Source: Streptomyces humicola (lineage in GTDB: Bacteria > Actinomycetota > Actinomycetes > Streptomycetales > Streptomycetaceae). Taken from it: a DNA stretch of 64,000 nt. Below are positions 44,551 through 53,580 of this stretch, one piece after another (position 1 is the stretch's first letter; every line of letters starts with the position of its first letter). The notes under the pieces are model-generated. The model was not told where the DNA came from. It did not search any database and was given only the letters and a program-made list of their open reading frames with translations. The stretch spans positions 1 through 64,000 of the forward strand of contig NZ_JANFNG010000020.1 in assembly GCF_024436035.1 (NCBI RefSeq), written 5' to 3'. Made by a program: the position numbers and the translations under genes.

Positions 44551-45969
44551 GTGAAGGCCCACGAGGCGATGTACATCGACGGTGACTGGCGGCTGCCGGC
44601 GGGCCCGGAGACGGTCGAGGTGGTGAACCCCGCCGACGAGCAGGTCATCGCCGCCGTCCCGGCCGGAACGCCCGCCGACGTGGACGCGGCCGTCCGGGCC
44701 GCGCGCGAGGCCTTCCGCGGCTGGGCGGCCACCCCGCCCGCCGAACGCGCCGCATGCATCGCCGCGCTGAGCGAGGCCATCGGGTCGCGCAAGGACGAGA
44801 TCACGGCCACCGTGACCGCGGAGCTCGGCTCGCCGCTCTCCTTCAGCCGCGTCGTCAGCGCCGATCTGCCGGCCACGGTCGCCGCCTCGTACGCCACGCT
44901 GCTGCAGACCCACCCCTTCGCCGAGCGGATCGGCAACTCCACCGTCCACCTCGAACCGGTCGGCGTGGTGGGGGCGATCACGCCCTGGAACTACCCGCTG
45001 CACCAGATCGTCGCCAAGGTGGTCCCGGCGCTCGCCGCAGGCTGCACGGTGGTGCTCAAGCCCGCCGAGGACACCCCGCTCGTCGCCCAGCTCTTCGCCG
45101 AGGCGGTGCACGAAGCCGGCTTCCCGGCAGGGGTGTTCAACATGGTCACCGGCTACGGCCCGGTCGCGGGCCAGGCGCTCGCCGAGCACGAGGGCATCGA
45201 CATGGTCTCGTTCACCGGGTCGACCGCCGTCGGCCGGAAGATCGCCGCCGCAGCAGGCGCCTCACTCAAGCGCACCGCCCTCGAACTCGGCGGCAAGTCG
45301 GCCAATGTGATCCTTCCGGGCGCCGACCTCGCCCGAGCCGTCAACGTCGGAGCCGCCAACGTCTTCGCCAACTCCGGCCAGACGTGCAGCGCCTGGACCC
45401 GGATGCTCGTCGACGCCGAGGGCTACGACGAAGCCGTCGCGCTCGCCGCGGCCGCCGCCGCCAAGTACGTGCCGGGCGACCCGACGGACCCTGCCACCCG
45501 CATGGGGCCGCTCGTCAACGCCAAGCAGCGCGACCGGGTGCGCGGCTACATCACCAGGGGCATCGAGGAGGGCGCCCGGCTGGTGGTGGGCGGCCCCGAG
45601 GCACCGGAGGGCCGCAAGCGGGGCTTCTACGTCCGCCCGACCGTCTTCGCCGACGTGAGGCCCGGCATGACCATCGCGCAGGAGGAGATCTTCGGTCCCG
45701 TACTGTCCATCCTGCGGTACGAGGACGAGGATGAGGCGCTGCGGATCGCGAACGGCACGGTCTACGGCCTGGCGGGCGCCGTGTGGTGCGACGACGAGGA
45801 ACGCGCCGTCGCCTTCGCCCGCCGGATGGACACTGGCCAGGTGGACATCAACGGCGGCCGCTTCAACCCGCTGGCCCCCTTCGGCGGGTACAAGCAGTCC
45901 GGTACGGGGCGGGAGCTCGGCGCCCACGGCCTGGCCGAGTTCCTCCACACCAAGTCGCTGCAGTTCTGA
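44551..45969 (+). CDS. NAD(P)-dependent aldehyde dehydrogenase
   Basis: A 472-residue class-typical aldehyde dehydrogenase oxidising an aldehyde to an acid in the cytosol. Evidence: GAITPWNYPLHQ, the SFTGSTAVGRKI coenzyme motif, the general base in LELGGKS, the nucleophilic Cys in FANSGQTCSAWTRM, and EEIFGPVLSILRYEDEDEA. GTG 44551 follows GGGAGG. The alcohol dehydrogenase gene begins 67 bp downstream, so the two probably act in sequence on an alcohol and its aldehyde. The substrate is unknown. Divergent from hmgA. Confidence 0.9.
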   Translation: MKAHEAMYIDGDWRLPAGPETVEVVNPADEQVIAAVPAGTPADVDAAVRAAREAFRGWAATPPAERAACIAALSEAIGSRKDEITATVTAELGSPLSFSRVVSADLPATVAASYATLLQTHPFAERIGNSTVHLEPVGVVGAITPWNYPLHQIVAKVVPALAAGCTVVLKPAEDTPLVAQLFAEAVHEAGFPAGVFNMVTGYGPVAGQALAEHEGIDMVSFTGSTAVGRKIAAAAGASLKRTALELGGKSANVILPGADLARAVNVGAANVFANSGQTCSAWTRMLVDAEGYDEAVALAAAAAAKYVPGDPTDPATRMGPLVNAKQRDRVRGYITRGIEEGARLVVGGPEAPEGRKRGFYVRPTVFADVRPGMTIAQEEIFGPVLSILRYEDEDEALRIANGTVYGLAGAVWCDDEERAVAFARRMDTGQVDINGGRFNPLAPFGGYKQSGTGRELGAHGLAEFLHTKSLQF

Positions 45970-46036
45970 TCCCCTCACCCTGACCCCCGAACCCGCACAC
46001 GCAACCCCGCACACGCAACTACCGCAAGGAGCCGCT

Positions 46037-47119
46037 GTGGTCCGCGCCGCTGTCCTGCCCGCCGTGGGCGCCCCGCTGGAGATCGCGGAGATCGAGCTGC
46101 CGGAGCCCGGTCCGGGCCAGGTCCGGGTGCGGCTCGCGGCCGCCGGGGTCTGCCACTCGGACCTCTCGCTCTCCAACGGAACGCTGCGGCAGCCGGTGCC
46201 GGCCGTGCTCGGCCACGAGGGCGCCGGCACGGTGGCGGCGGTCGGCGAGGGCGTCACCTCCGTCACGCCGGGGGAGCATGTGGTCCTCAACTGGGCGCCG
46301 TCGTGCGGGGCGTGCCACTTCTGCGGGCTCGGCGAGCCGTGGCTGTGCGCCAACGCCGCGGCGGGCACCACGCACCCGTACGCCAAGCGGTCGGACGACG
46401 GCAGCGAGCTCTACCCGGGACTCGGCACCGCCGTCTTCGCCGAGGAGACCCTGGTGGCGGCGAACGCCGTGCTCCCGCTGCCCGCGGGCGTGCCGCTCAC
46501 CGAGGCGGCCCTTCTCGGCTGCGCGGTGCTCACCGGCTACGGCGCCGTGCACCACGCGACCCGGCTGCGGGCCGGCGAATCGCTCGCCGTCTTCGGTGTC
46601 GGGGGGGTCGGCCTCGCCGTCCTGCAGGCCGCACGCATCGCAGGGGCCGGACCGATCGTCGCCGTGGACGTCTCGCCGGAGAAGGAGGAGCTGGCGCGCG
46701 CTGCCGGTGCCACCGACGTCCTCCTCGCCTCCGAGGAGACGGCCAAGCAGATCAGGAAGCTGACCGGCGGCTACGGTGCTGATGCGGCCATCGAGTGCGT
46801 CGGCCGCGCGGAGACCATCCGCACCGCGTGGTCCGCGACCCGCCGCGGCGGCCGCACCACGGTGGTGGGCATCGGCGGCAAGGACCAGCAGGTCACCTTC
46901 AGTGCCCTCGAACTCTTCCACTTCGCCCGCACCCTCACAGGCTGCGTCTACGGCAACAGCGATCCGGCGAAGGACCTGCCCGTGCTCGCCGAGCACGTCC
47001 GTGCCGGACGGCTGGATCTGGGTGGTCTCGTCACCGAGCGGATCGGCCTGGAGGAGATCCCGGCGGCCTTCGACGCGATGCTCGCGGGCCGAGGCGGACG
47101 CGCGCTCGTCGTCTACTAG
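46037..47119 (+). CDS. Zinc-dependent medium-chain alcohol dehydrogenase
   Basis: A 360-residue MDR alcohol dehydrogenase. The catalytic zinc site has CHSDLSLSNG and LGHEGAG, and the structural zinc Cys set lies in WAPSCGACHFCGLGEPWLC. The Rossmann turn is GVGGVGLAVLQ. GTG 46037 follows AAGGAG, and the preceding in-frame sequence is not coding-like. It lies downstream of the aldehyde dehydrogenase on the same strand and is probably co-transcribed. It resembles the aryl/S-(hydroxymethyl)mycothiol-type group, but exact substrate cannot be decided. Confidence 0.88.
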   Translation: MVRAAVLPAVGAPLEIAEIELPEPGPGQVRVRLAAAGVCHSDLSLSNGTLRQPVPAVLGHEGAGTVAAVGEGVTSVTPGEHVVLNWAPSCGACHFCGLGEPWLCANAAAGTTHPYAKRSDDGSELYPGLGTAVFAEETLVAANAVLPLPAGVPLTEAALLGCAVLTGYGAVHHATRLRAGESLAVFGVGGVGLAVLQAARIAGAGPIVAVDVSPEKEELARAAGATDVLLASEETAKQIRKLTGGYGADAAIECVGRAETIRTAWSATRRGGRTTVVGIGGKDQQVTFSALELFHFARTLTGCVYGNSDPAKDLPVLAEHVRAGRLDLGGLVTERIGLEEIPAAFDAMLAGRGGRALVVY

Positions 47120-47144
47120 CCCACTGCGCCCCGCCCGGCTTGGC

Positions 47145-47159
47145 CTAAGCGCTTGCTCA
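47145..47159. promoter_or_regulatory. Candidate TetR operator, copy 1
   Basis: CTAAGCGCTTGCTCA lies 64 bp before the TetR start. The same 15-mer occurs upstream of the maoC-like gene at 48400. The right half fits CTTG-N-T as in KstR2-type operators (AnCAAGnnCTTGnT, from memory), the left half diverges. Confidence 0.6.
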
Positions 47160-47223
47160 GCCATGACGGTATGGTGGTCGCGCGAGGCCGACTGCGGCAG
47201 AGCTCGGGAGGACGGGACGCGCG

Positions 47224-47853
47224 ATGGGTGTGGAGGAGACGACGGCACCGGTGGCGAACGTGCCGTGGCAGCAGATCACCCCGGACGCGGCACGGCGGCT
47301 GGTGATCGCCGCGGTGGAGGCGTTCGCCGAGCGCGGCTATCACGCCACCACCACCCGGGACATCGCAGGCCGGGCCGGAATGAGCCCCGCCGCCCTCTAC
47401 ATCCACTACAAGACCAAGGAAGAGCTGCTCTACCAGATCAGCAGCGTCGGCCACTGTCTCGCGCTGCGGCTGCTCGAGGACGCCTCGTCCGGCGAGGGCA
47501 CCCCCGCCGACCGGCTCGCCGCGGCGGTGCGGGCCTTCACCCGCTGGCACGCCGAGCACCACACCACGGCCCGGGTGGTCCAGTACGAGCTGGGCGCGCT
47601 CTCCGAGGAGCACCTTGCCGAGATCGTGGATCTGCGCCGCCGTACCGACCGGGTGGTCAGAGGCATCATCCAGCAGGGTGTGGACGCGGGCGACTTCGCC
47701 GTGCCGGACCTGGCCGGGACGACGCTCGCCGTGATGTCGCTCTGCATCGACGTGGCGCGCTGGTTCGGCTCGGAACGCCGCCGCTCGCCCGAGGAGCTGG
47801 GCGGGCTCTACGCCGACCTGGTGCTCCGGATGGTCCGGCCCGCGGCCTGTTGA
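47224..47853 (+). CDS. TetR-family transcriptional regulator
   Basis: A 209-residue regulator with the HTH at about residues 22-65 (AFAERGYHATTTRDIAGRAG, then PAALYIHYKTKEELLY) and an all-helical ligand domain. Identical operator-like 15-mers upstream of itself and of the maoC-like gene suggest it controls both, plausibly with an acyl-CoA thioester as inducer. Convergent with the maoC-like gene. GC-rich tandem repeats fill the gap between them. Confidence 0.87.
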   Translation: MGVEETTAPVANVPWQQITPDAARRLVIAAVEAFAERGYHATTTRDIAGRAGMSPAALYIHYKTKEELLYQISSVGHCLALRLLEDASSGEGTPADRLAAAVRAFTRWHAEHHTTARVVQYELGALSEEHLAEIVDLRRRTDRVVRGIIQQGVDAGDFAVPDLAGTTLAVMSLCIDVARWFGSERRRSPEELGGLYADLVLRMVRPAAC

Positions 47854-47869
47854 CCCGGCTGCGAGCCGT

Positions 47870-47923
47870 GCTCACACGTCAGCGCTCACACGTCCGCGCT
47901 CACACGTCCGCGCTCACAGGTAG
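47870..47923. repeat. 14-bp tandem repeat between tetR and the maoC-like gene
   Basis: GCTCACACGTCCGC-type units start at 47870, 47884, 47898 and 47912. The last runs into the maoC-like stop codon region. The copies are nearly identical, so recent slippage is likely. Confidence 0.75.
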
Positions 47924-48375
47924 TAGCGGGCCACCGTCTCCGCGACGCAGACCGGCTTGTCGCTGCCCTCGCGCTCGATCGTCACGCGCACGACGATCTG
48001 CGCCCCGCCCGGCACGTCGCTCACCTCGGCCAGCTGGGCGGAGGCGCGCAGCCGTGAGCCGACCGGAACGGGGGAGGGGAAACGCACCTTGTTCACACCG
48101 TAGTTGACGCCCATCGTCACGCCCTCGACCGCCATCAGCTCGGGCATGAAGGACGGAATGAGGGAGAGCGTCAGGTAACCGTGCGCGATGGTCGTGCCGA
48201 ACGGCCCCTGGGCGGCCTTCTCCGGATCGACGTGGATCCACTGGTGGTCACCGGTCGCCTCGGCGAACAGATCGATCCGCTTCTGGTCGATCTCCACCCA
48301 GCCCGTCGGCCCCAGCTCTTCCCCGACGGCCGTGCGCAGCTCGTCCACCGAGGCGAAGATCCTGGCCTGCGACAT
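47914..48375 (-). CDS. MaoC-like (R)-specific enoyl-CoA hydratase/dehydratase
   Basis: A 153-residue hot-dog-fold protein. The hydratase 2 motif is present: FAEATGDHQWIHVDPEKA followed by GPFGTTIAHGYLTLSL. The conserved Asp/His pair is positioned to hydrate enoyl-CoA to (R)-3-hydroxyacyl-CoA in fatty-acid or sterol side-chain oxidation. The gene stands alone, convergent with the TetR gene, with a shared operator motif 25 bp before its start. The chain length of the acyl substrate is unknown. Confidence 0.88.
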   Translation of the reverse strand: MSQARIFASVDELRTAVGEELGPTGWVEIDQKRIDLFAEATGDHQWIHVDPEKAAQGPFGTTIAHGYLTLSLIPSFMPELMAVEGVTMGVNYGVNKVRFPSPVPVGSRLRASAQLAEVSDVPGGAQIVVRVTIEREGSDKPVCVAETVARYYL

Positions 48376-48399
48376 AGCGTACCTCCCACTGGCTGCTGT

Positions 48400-48414
48400 C
48401 TAAGCGCTTGCTCA
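48400..48414. promoter_or_regulatory. Candidate TetR operator, copy 2
   Basis: CTAAGCGCTTGCTCA, identical to the copy at 47145, lies 25-39 bp upstream of the maoC-like ATG, in promoter position. Confidence 0.6.
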
Positions 48415-48467
48415 CCGCGCCTGCCCAGCATGGTTCGCCCGTGCGGAGCTGTCAACGGACGGGCGGC

Positions 48468-49067
48468 TCAGTGCAGGGCGAGTCGCGCGGCCCTCGCGAC
48501 GTCGAGCGCCTGCTGCGTCAGCACCGGCTGCGGTACGACGATGCCGCAGTTGCCGCAGACGGCGCCCGTGTGCGGGAAGCGGTGCAGATCGGTGCGCCAG
48601 ACGATCCGGACGTCCTGGCAGACCGGGCAGGTGTTGCCCGGATCGGACTGGAGCGCCGAGATGAGCCGGCGCAGCACCTCGGCGAGCCGGTCCGTCGGGT
48701 GGACCAGCGGGTCGTCGCACCAGGCGATCCCGCACCCGCCCCAGGTGCGCCGGTGCCAGTCGTCGAGGGCGGTCGGCTGGCGTATGCCGTTGTGCTTCTC
48801 GCGCTTGCGGCGGGCGGCGAACTCCCCCTCGTACGCCAGCCACACGGCGCGCGCCTCCTCCAACTCCTCCAGCGCTGCCACGAGTCGATCCTGCCCCGGC
48901 CACCTGTCCTCGGTGCCGAACCTGGCACGGGTGCACAGATGGTGCCAGGTCGCCCGGTGGCCGTAGGGGGCGAAGCGCTCAAGGCATCTGCGCAGTGAAG
49001 AACGTTGCTGGGCCGCCACCAGACGTGGATCGCGAACTTGGCTTGCGAGACTGCGGAAACCGGCCAT
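48468..49067 (-). CDS. Hypothetical protein with a CPVC/CGNC zinc-ribbon-like pair
   Basis: A 199-residue protein: helical N-terminal two thirds (RRCLERFAPYGHRATWHHLC, LVAALEELEEARAVWLAYEG) and a C-terminal CPVC-N20-CGNC arrangement that would bind one zinc ion. I recognise no named family. GAGGTGG precedes the ATG. Transcribed alone. It could be DNA- or RNA-binding, by analogy only. Confidence 0.7.
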   Translation of the reverse strand: MAGFRSLASQVRDPRLVAAQQRSSLRRCLERFAPYGHRATWHHLCTRARFGTEDRWPGQDRLVAALEELEEARAVWLAYEGEFAARRKREKHNGIRQPTALDDWHRRTWGGCGIAWCDDPLVHPTDRLAEVLRRLISALQSDPGNTCPVCQDVRIVWRTDLHRFPHTGAVCGNCGIVVPQPVLTQQALDVARAARLALH

Positions 49068-49295
49068 ATCGTCCCACCTCGGTCATTGCTCGGCCATCAC
49101 GGGCGACGCGCGACGTCGCGGTGCTGTGAGTTGGACGTACAAGTCCGCGATTCGGCTCCCGCCTGCCGGCTGCAGCGGCCATCATCGGCCACCGGCAGAA
49201 ACATGACGGGGGCTCATCTTTGCTTGTTCATTTGTCTTCCCATGTGCTCCTACCGGCGGTAACGTCCGTCGCGTTGCCTCACCGGAGGAGCAGGC

Positions 49296-52226
49296 ATGCG
49301 ACGAAAATTCTGGCGGTCTTCCTGCTCGCGGACCGCGCGGACGGCCTCGCCGGCGCTCAGTCGGCCCACCTTGCCCGCCATCGGGCAGGGGTCCGGCCCG
49401 CTCGGGCGTCAGACCGCAGGCACCCTCAACCTCAGAACTGCCGCGGCGGCCGCGCTGCTCGCGCTGGGCGCCACCCTCATCGCACCCGTCACACCGGCGG
49501 CCCGCGCCGCCGACTCCGGCGCCGACTACTGCCACGGCCAGTGCAACGACATCCTGCCGCCCGGCGAGAACGGCAACGAAACCCTCGCCGACATCCTCGG
49601 CAACCGGCTCTTCGGCACCCATCCCGCCCACAGCACCGACCAACTGGGCCCCTACGACGCGCTGTCCGGCGGTTACCCCGGGCTCACCGACGCAAGCCTG
49701 AGCCAGTTCTTCAACGACGCCTCGTTCGGCGTCCCGAAGGACCAGATCGCTTCCGTGATCAGCCCGCGCCCGGACGTCACCATCACCCGCGACAAGGCCA
49801 CCGGCGTGCCGCACATCCAGGGCACCACCCGCTCGGGCACCGAGTTCGGCGCCGGATACGCCGCCGCCCAGGACCGGTTGTGGCTGATGGACCTGTTCCG
49901 GCACGTCGGCCGCGGGGAGCTCACCTCGTTCGCGGGCGGCGCCGCCGCCAACCAGGGTCTGGAGCAGGAGTTCTACCAAGCCGCCCCGTACACCGAAGCC
50001 GATCTGCAGGCGCAGGTGAACCGGATCGCGAGCGCCAACGGGGCTCGCGGCCGCCAGGCGCTGGCCGACGCCCAGAACTACGTCGACGGCATCAACGCCT
50101 ATATCGCGCAGGCGAAATCAGGACGATACTTCCCCGGCGAGTACGACCTGACCGGCCACGTCGACCCGATCACCAACATAGGTGAAATCCAGCCGTTCAG
50201 ACTCACCGACCTGATCGCCCTCGCCTCGGTCATCGGCGCCCTCTTCGGCTCCGGGGGCGGCGGCCAGGTCCAGTCGGCGCTCTCGCTCCTCGCCGCACAG
50301 CAGAGATACGGAGTCGCCGAAGGCACAAAGGTCTGGGACTCCTTCCGGGAGCGCAACGACCCCGAGGCCGTGCTGACCGTCCACGACAAGAGCTTCCCGT
50401 ACGCGGGCGAGCCGGCCCACCCGCAGGGCGTCGCCCTGCCCGACGCCGGATCCGTCACCCCGGAGCCCCTGGTCTACGACCGCACCGGATCCGCGGCCTC
50501 CGCCTCCGCGGCGGCCAAGAAGGCCCCGGTCGCCGCGCCGGCCAAGCTCAAACCGTTGCAGGGGATCTTCGACAACGGCGTGCTCCCCGCCAACCTCCTC
50601 TCCTCGCCCCGGAAGGGCATGTCCAACGCCCTCGTGGTCTCCGGCAAGCACACCGCAAGCGGCCACCCCGTCGCTGTGTTCGGCCCGCAGACCGGCTACT
50701 TCGCCCCTCAGCTGCTGATGCTCGAAGAGCTCCAGGGGCCCGGCATCAGCGCGCGCGGCGCGGCCTTCGCCGGGCTCAGCCTCTACGTCGAGCTCGGCCG
50801 CGGACAGGACTACGCGTGGAGTGCCACATCGGCCGCGCAGGACGTCACAGACACCTACGCCGTCCCGCTGTGCGACCCCAAGGGCGGCACCCCGTCCAAG
50901 GACTCCCTGTATTACATGTGGCACGGCTCGTGCATCCCGATGGAGAAGCTGGAGCGCTCCGACTCCTGGTCACCCACGCTCGCCGACTCCACGCCCGCGG
51001 GCTCGTACCGCATGCAGATGCTGCGCACCAACTACGGACTGGTGCTCTACCGGGCCACGGTCGCCGGCCGGCCCGTCGCCTATACCGAGCTGCGCAGCTC
51101 GTACATGCACGAGGCCGACTCGATCATCGGCTTCCAGATGCTCAACGATCCCGGCTACGTCCACGACGCCAGGTCGTTCCAGAGCGCCGTGCAGCACATC
51201 AACTACACCTTCAACTGGTTCTACGCGGACTCCCGGCAGACCGCCTACTACAACTCCGGCTCGAACCCCGTGCGTGCGGCGGGCGTCGACCCCTCCCTGC
51301 CCATCCGGGGTGAACAGCAATACGAATGGCGGGACTTCGACCCTGCCACCAACACCGCCGCCTACACCCCGCCCTCCCAGCATCCGCAGTCCATCGACCA
51401 GGACTACTACATCTCCTGGAACAACAAGCAGGCCAAGGACTACACCTCGGCCGGGTTCGGCGACGGCTCGGTCCATCGCGCCAACCTCCTCGACGCCCGC
51501 GTCAAGGCACTGGTGCGCAAGGGCGGGGTCACCCGCTCTGAACTCACCCAGGCGATGGCCGACGCCGCCGTCACCGACCTGCGCGGCGAGGACGTGCTGC
51601 CCGACCTGCTCGCCGTGCTGGGCAACGGTCCCATCACCGACCCGCAACTCGCTCAGGCCGTCGCCGAGCTGAGGAACTGGAGCCAGGACGGAACCAAGCG
51701 GCGCGAGACCACTCCGGGTTCGCACACCTACGCCGACTCCGACGCCATCCGCATCATGGACGCCTGGTGGCCGCTGCTGGTGCAGGCGGAGTTCGAACCC
51801 GGCCTCGGCAGCGGCCTGTACAACGCGCTGACCGCCGACGTCCCGGTCGACCAGCCGCCGTCGGCGAGCCAGGGACCGACGGGCGGGCACGCCGGCAGCT
51901 CCTTCCAGTACGGCTGGTACTCCTACGCCGACAAGGACCTGCGAGCGGTGCTCGGAGAACACGTCGAGGGCGGCCTCGCCCAGCGGTACTGCGGCGGCGG
52001 CGACCTGACCGCCTGCCGGGCGACGCTGCTGGCCACCCTCAAGCAGGCGGTCGCGACCCCGGCGACGCAGGTCTACCCCGGCGACAGCACGGGCTGCGCG
52101 GCCGGCGACCAGTGGTGCGCCGACTCCATCGAGCAGCATCCGCTCGGCGGCATCAACGACGACCGCATCTCCTGGCAGAACCGGCCCACCTACCAGCAGG
52201 TGGTGGAGTTCCCCGCGCACCGCTGA
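49296..52226 (+). CDS. Secreted penicillin-acylase-family (S45, Ntn hydrolase) amidohydrolase
   Basis: A 976-residue precursor of an Ntn hydrolase that self-cleaves into alpha and beta chains. The export signal is at about residues 47-71 (TAAAAALLALGATLIAP ending ARAAD) after a long basic leader. The autoproteolysis site and nucleophile is Ser443 in RKGMSNALVVSGKH. VTITRDKATGVPHI and GAGYAAAQDRLWLMDLFRH are standard alpha-chain blocks. The family cleaves penicillins, lipopeptides (aculeacin, echinocandin) and acyl-homoserine lactones, and this protein's substrate is unknown. ATG 49296 has GGAGGAG upstream. Monocistronic, closed by a strong terminator. Confidence 0.9.
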   Translation: MRRKFWRSSCSRTARTASPALSRPTLPAIGQGSGPLGRQTAGTLNLRTAAAAALLALGATLIAPVTPAARAADSGADYCHGQCNDILPPGENGNETLADILGNRLFGTHPAHSTDQLGPYDALSGGYPGLTDASLSQFFNDASFGVPKDQIASVISPRPDVTITRDKATGVPHIQGTTRSGTEFGAGYAAAQDRLWLMDLFRHVGRGELTSFAGGAAANQGLEQEFYQAAPYTEADLQAQVNRIASANGARGRQALADAQNYVDGINAYIAQAKSGRYFPGEYDLTGHVDPITNIGEIQPFRLTDLIALASVIGALFGSGGGGQVQSALSLLAAQQRYGVAEGTKVWDSFRERNDPEAVLTVHDKSFPYAGEPAHPQGVALPDAGSVTPEPLVYDRTGSAASASAAAKKAPVAAPAKLKPLQGIFDNGVLPANLLSSPRKGMSNALVVSGKHTASGHPVAVFGPQTGYFAPQLLMLEELQGPGISARGAAFAGLSLYVELGRGQDYAWSATSAAQDVTDTYAVPLCDPKGGTPSKDSLYYMWHGSCIPMEKLERSDSWSPTLADSTPAGSYRMQMLRTNYGLVLYRATVAGRPVAYTELRSSYMHEADSIIGFQMLNDPGYVHDARSFQSAVQHINYTFNWFYADSRQTAYYNSGSNPVRAAGVDPSLPIRGEQQYEWRDFDPATNTAAYTPPSQHPQSIDQDYYISWNNKQAKDYTSAGFGDGSVHRANLLDARVKALVRKGGVTRSELTQAMADAAVTDLRGEDVLPDLLAVLGNGPITDPQLAQAVAELRNWSQDGTKRRETTPGSHTYADSDAIRIMDAWWPLLVQAEFEPGLGSGLYNALTADVPVDQPPSASQGPTGGHAGSSFQYGWYSYADKDLRAVLGEHVEGGLAQRYCGGGDLTACRATLLATLKQAVATPATQVYPGDSTGCAAGDQWCADSIEQHPLGGINDDRISWQNRPTYQQVVEFPAHR

Positions 52227-52247
52227 ACCCGCGGACCGGGCGCGGAA

Positions 52248-52285
52248 GGGCCGGGCGCATCGTCAGCCGACGATGCGCCCGGCCC
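52248..52285. terminator. Bidirectional hairpin terminator
   Basis: A perfect 17-bp stem (GGGCCGGGCGCATCGTC, 52248-52264, complement 52269-52285) with an AGCC loop, between the penicillin acylase gene and the converging hydrolase gene. The right arm lies in the last codons of the hydrolase. Confidence 0.8.
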
Positions 52286-53462
52286 GCAGCACGACCCGTC
52301 CCAGTGCCGCGTGGCAGATGTCCGAATGCGCTCCGACCGGCGGCCGGCCGGCGCGTACCACCGCCCGCGCGTCGACGCTGACGCACCCCCGGGAAGGGAA
52401 CGGCCCCGCGCTCGGCGCGGTCTGCGCAAGCGTCATGCGGACGGCTGCGCCGTCGCCGTGCACACCCTCGTAGCCGACCGCCGCATGCCCATCGCCGAAA
52501 GCGGTGCCGTCGATCAGGCGCGAGGCGAGCGGGTAGAGGACGCCCAGCGCATTGTCGTGGACCGAATGGCACGCCACCAGCGGGCCGTCGATCCTGTGCA
52601 GCTGGTCAGCCAAGGCAGGGTGCGAAAGGGCCCCCTGGAGCAAGGTGACCGAGCGCACGCACCCGGGCTCCCGTGGCAGCGCCGGCAGCGCGGAGCAGAC
52701 CAGACGCCCCCCGAGGCTGTGCCCGAGCAGATGGATGCGCAGTGTCGGCGCGGCATCGGCGATCCGGCGCAGCAGCGGACCGAGCCCCGACTCGCCGACC
52801 ACACCCGCGCGTTGCGCCGTCAGCGAGTACACCGCCCAGCGCAGCACCTCGCGCGCCCCGCTCCACACCCTGGCCTGCCCGGGGGCGGCTCCGGCGCCCG
52901 CGCTCTGCAGCGCATCGGCGAACGACTCGCAGATCTCCCGCGGGGTGTGCGCCGATGCGTGGTCGGTCGTGCGGACGAACCCGCGCAGCAGACCGATGTA
53001 CTCCCGGAGCGCGTCGTCGGACGCCGGTCGGTCGCGCAGCAGCTCGGCCATCCGGCCCAGGTCGTCGGCGCGCCCGGGGAACTGCTGCGTCAGTGCGGTC
53101 AGCGTCGGCTGGTCGAGGCCCTGCCGTACCGCCCGGTCAGCTGCTTCCTCAGCGTTGGGTGAGGGGCGGTAGTCGGGGACGGCTTCGTCGGTGAAGCGCA
53201 TCGACGGCCAGTGCACGCCCGCGTATCCGACGCGGGCGGTGGCGCGTCCGGCTTCGAGCAGGGCGGGAAACGGTGTGAAGAAGCGGCGGAAGACCCGGGA
53301 CGCCGTCGGGTGGTCGTTGTTCCACGCGTGCGCGAAGACGATCAGATCGGTCAGGCCGGCCGAGGCGATGGAGCGCACGAGAGCGTCCGGGCGCTGCGGG
53401 GCGGCCCGCCCGTCCGCGTCGAAGCTCACGTCCCAGTACGGATCCACGCCGATGCCCGCCAT
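52263..53462 (-). CDS. Alpha/beta hydrolase, unclassified
   Basis: A 399-residue cytosolic hydrolase-like protein. It has DLIVFAHAWNNDHPTA near the N-terminus (oxyanion region) and the nucleophile elbow LLGHSLGGRLV at 245-255. Candidate acid and base are in ACHSVHDNALG and YEGVHGDG. A helical insert of about 110 residues separates the first strands. The chain ends in a polar region without motif. Start ATG 53462 was chosen because MAGIGVDPYWDVSF begins the conserved-looking part. GTG 53495 is possible. Substrate unknown. Confidence 0.78.
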   Translation of the reverse strand: MAGIGVDPYWDVSFDADGRAAPQRPDALVRSIASAGLTDLIVFAHAWNNDHPTASRVFRRFFTPFPALLEAGRATARVGYAGVHWPSMRFTDEAVPDYRPSPNAEEAADRAVRQGLDQPTLTALTQQFPGRADDLGRMAELLRDRPASDDALREYIGLLRGFVRTTDHASAHTPREICESFADALQSAGAGAAPGQARVWSGAREVLRWAVYSLTAQRAGVVGESGLGPLLRRIADAAPTLRIHLLGHSLGGRLVCSALPALPREPGCVRSVTLLQGALSHPALADQLHRIDGPLVACHSVHDNALGVLYPLASRLIDGTAFGDGHAAVGYEGVHGDGAAVRMTLAQTAPSAGPFPSRGCVSVDARAVVRAGRPPVGAHSDICHAALGRVVLRAGRIVG

Positions 53463-53532
53463 GCCCGCATCATCGCCGGAGCGTGCCGTTCCCACCAGGG
53501 CGGCTCGCGACGCCCGACGACTTCCGCAAGGC

Positions 53533-53552
53533 CATACCGACTGGTTAGTATG
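53533..53552. promoter_or_regulatory. Palindromic operator, copy 1, upstream of the SDR gene
   Basis: CATACCGACTGGTTAGTATG, 28 bp before the SDR start. It shares the core CATACCGACTGGT with the inverted copy at 58331 that fronts the kinase/acyl-CoA dehydrogenase operon. It is probably bound by the TetR protein encoded at 54392. Confidence 0.75.
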
Positions 53553-53580
53553 TTGCCTGGCCGAGCCGAAAGGAGCCGTC

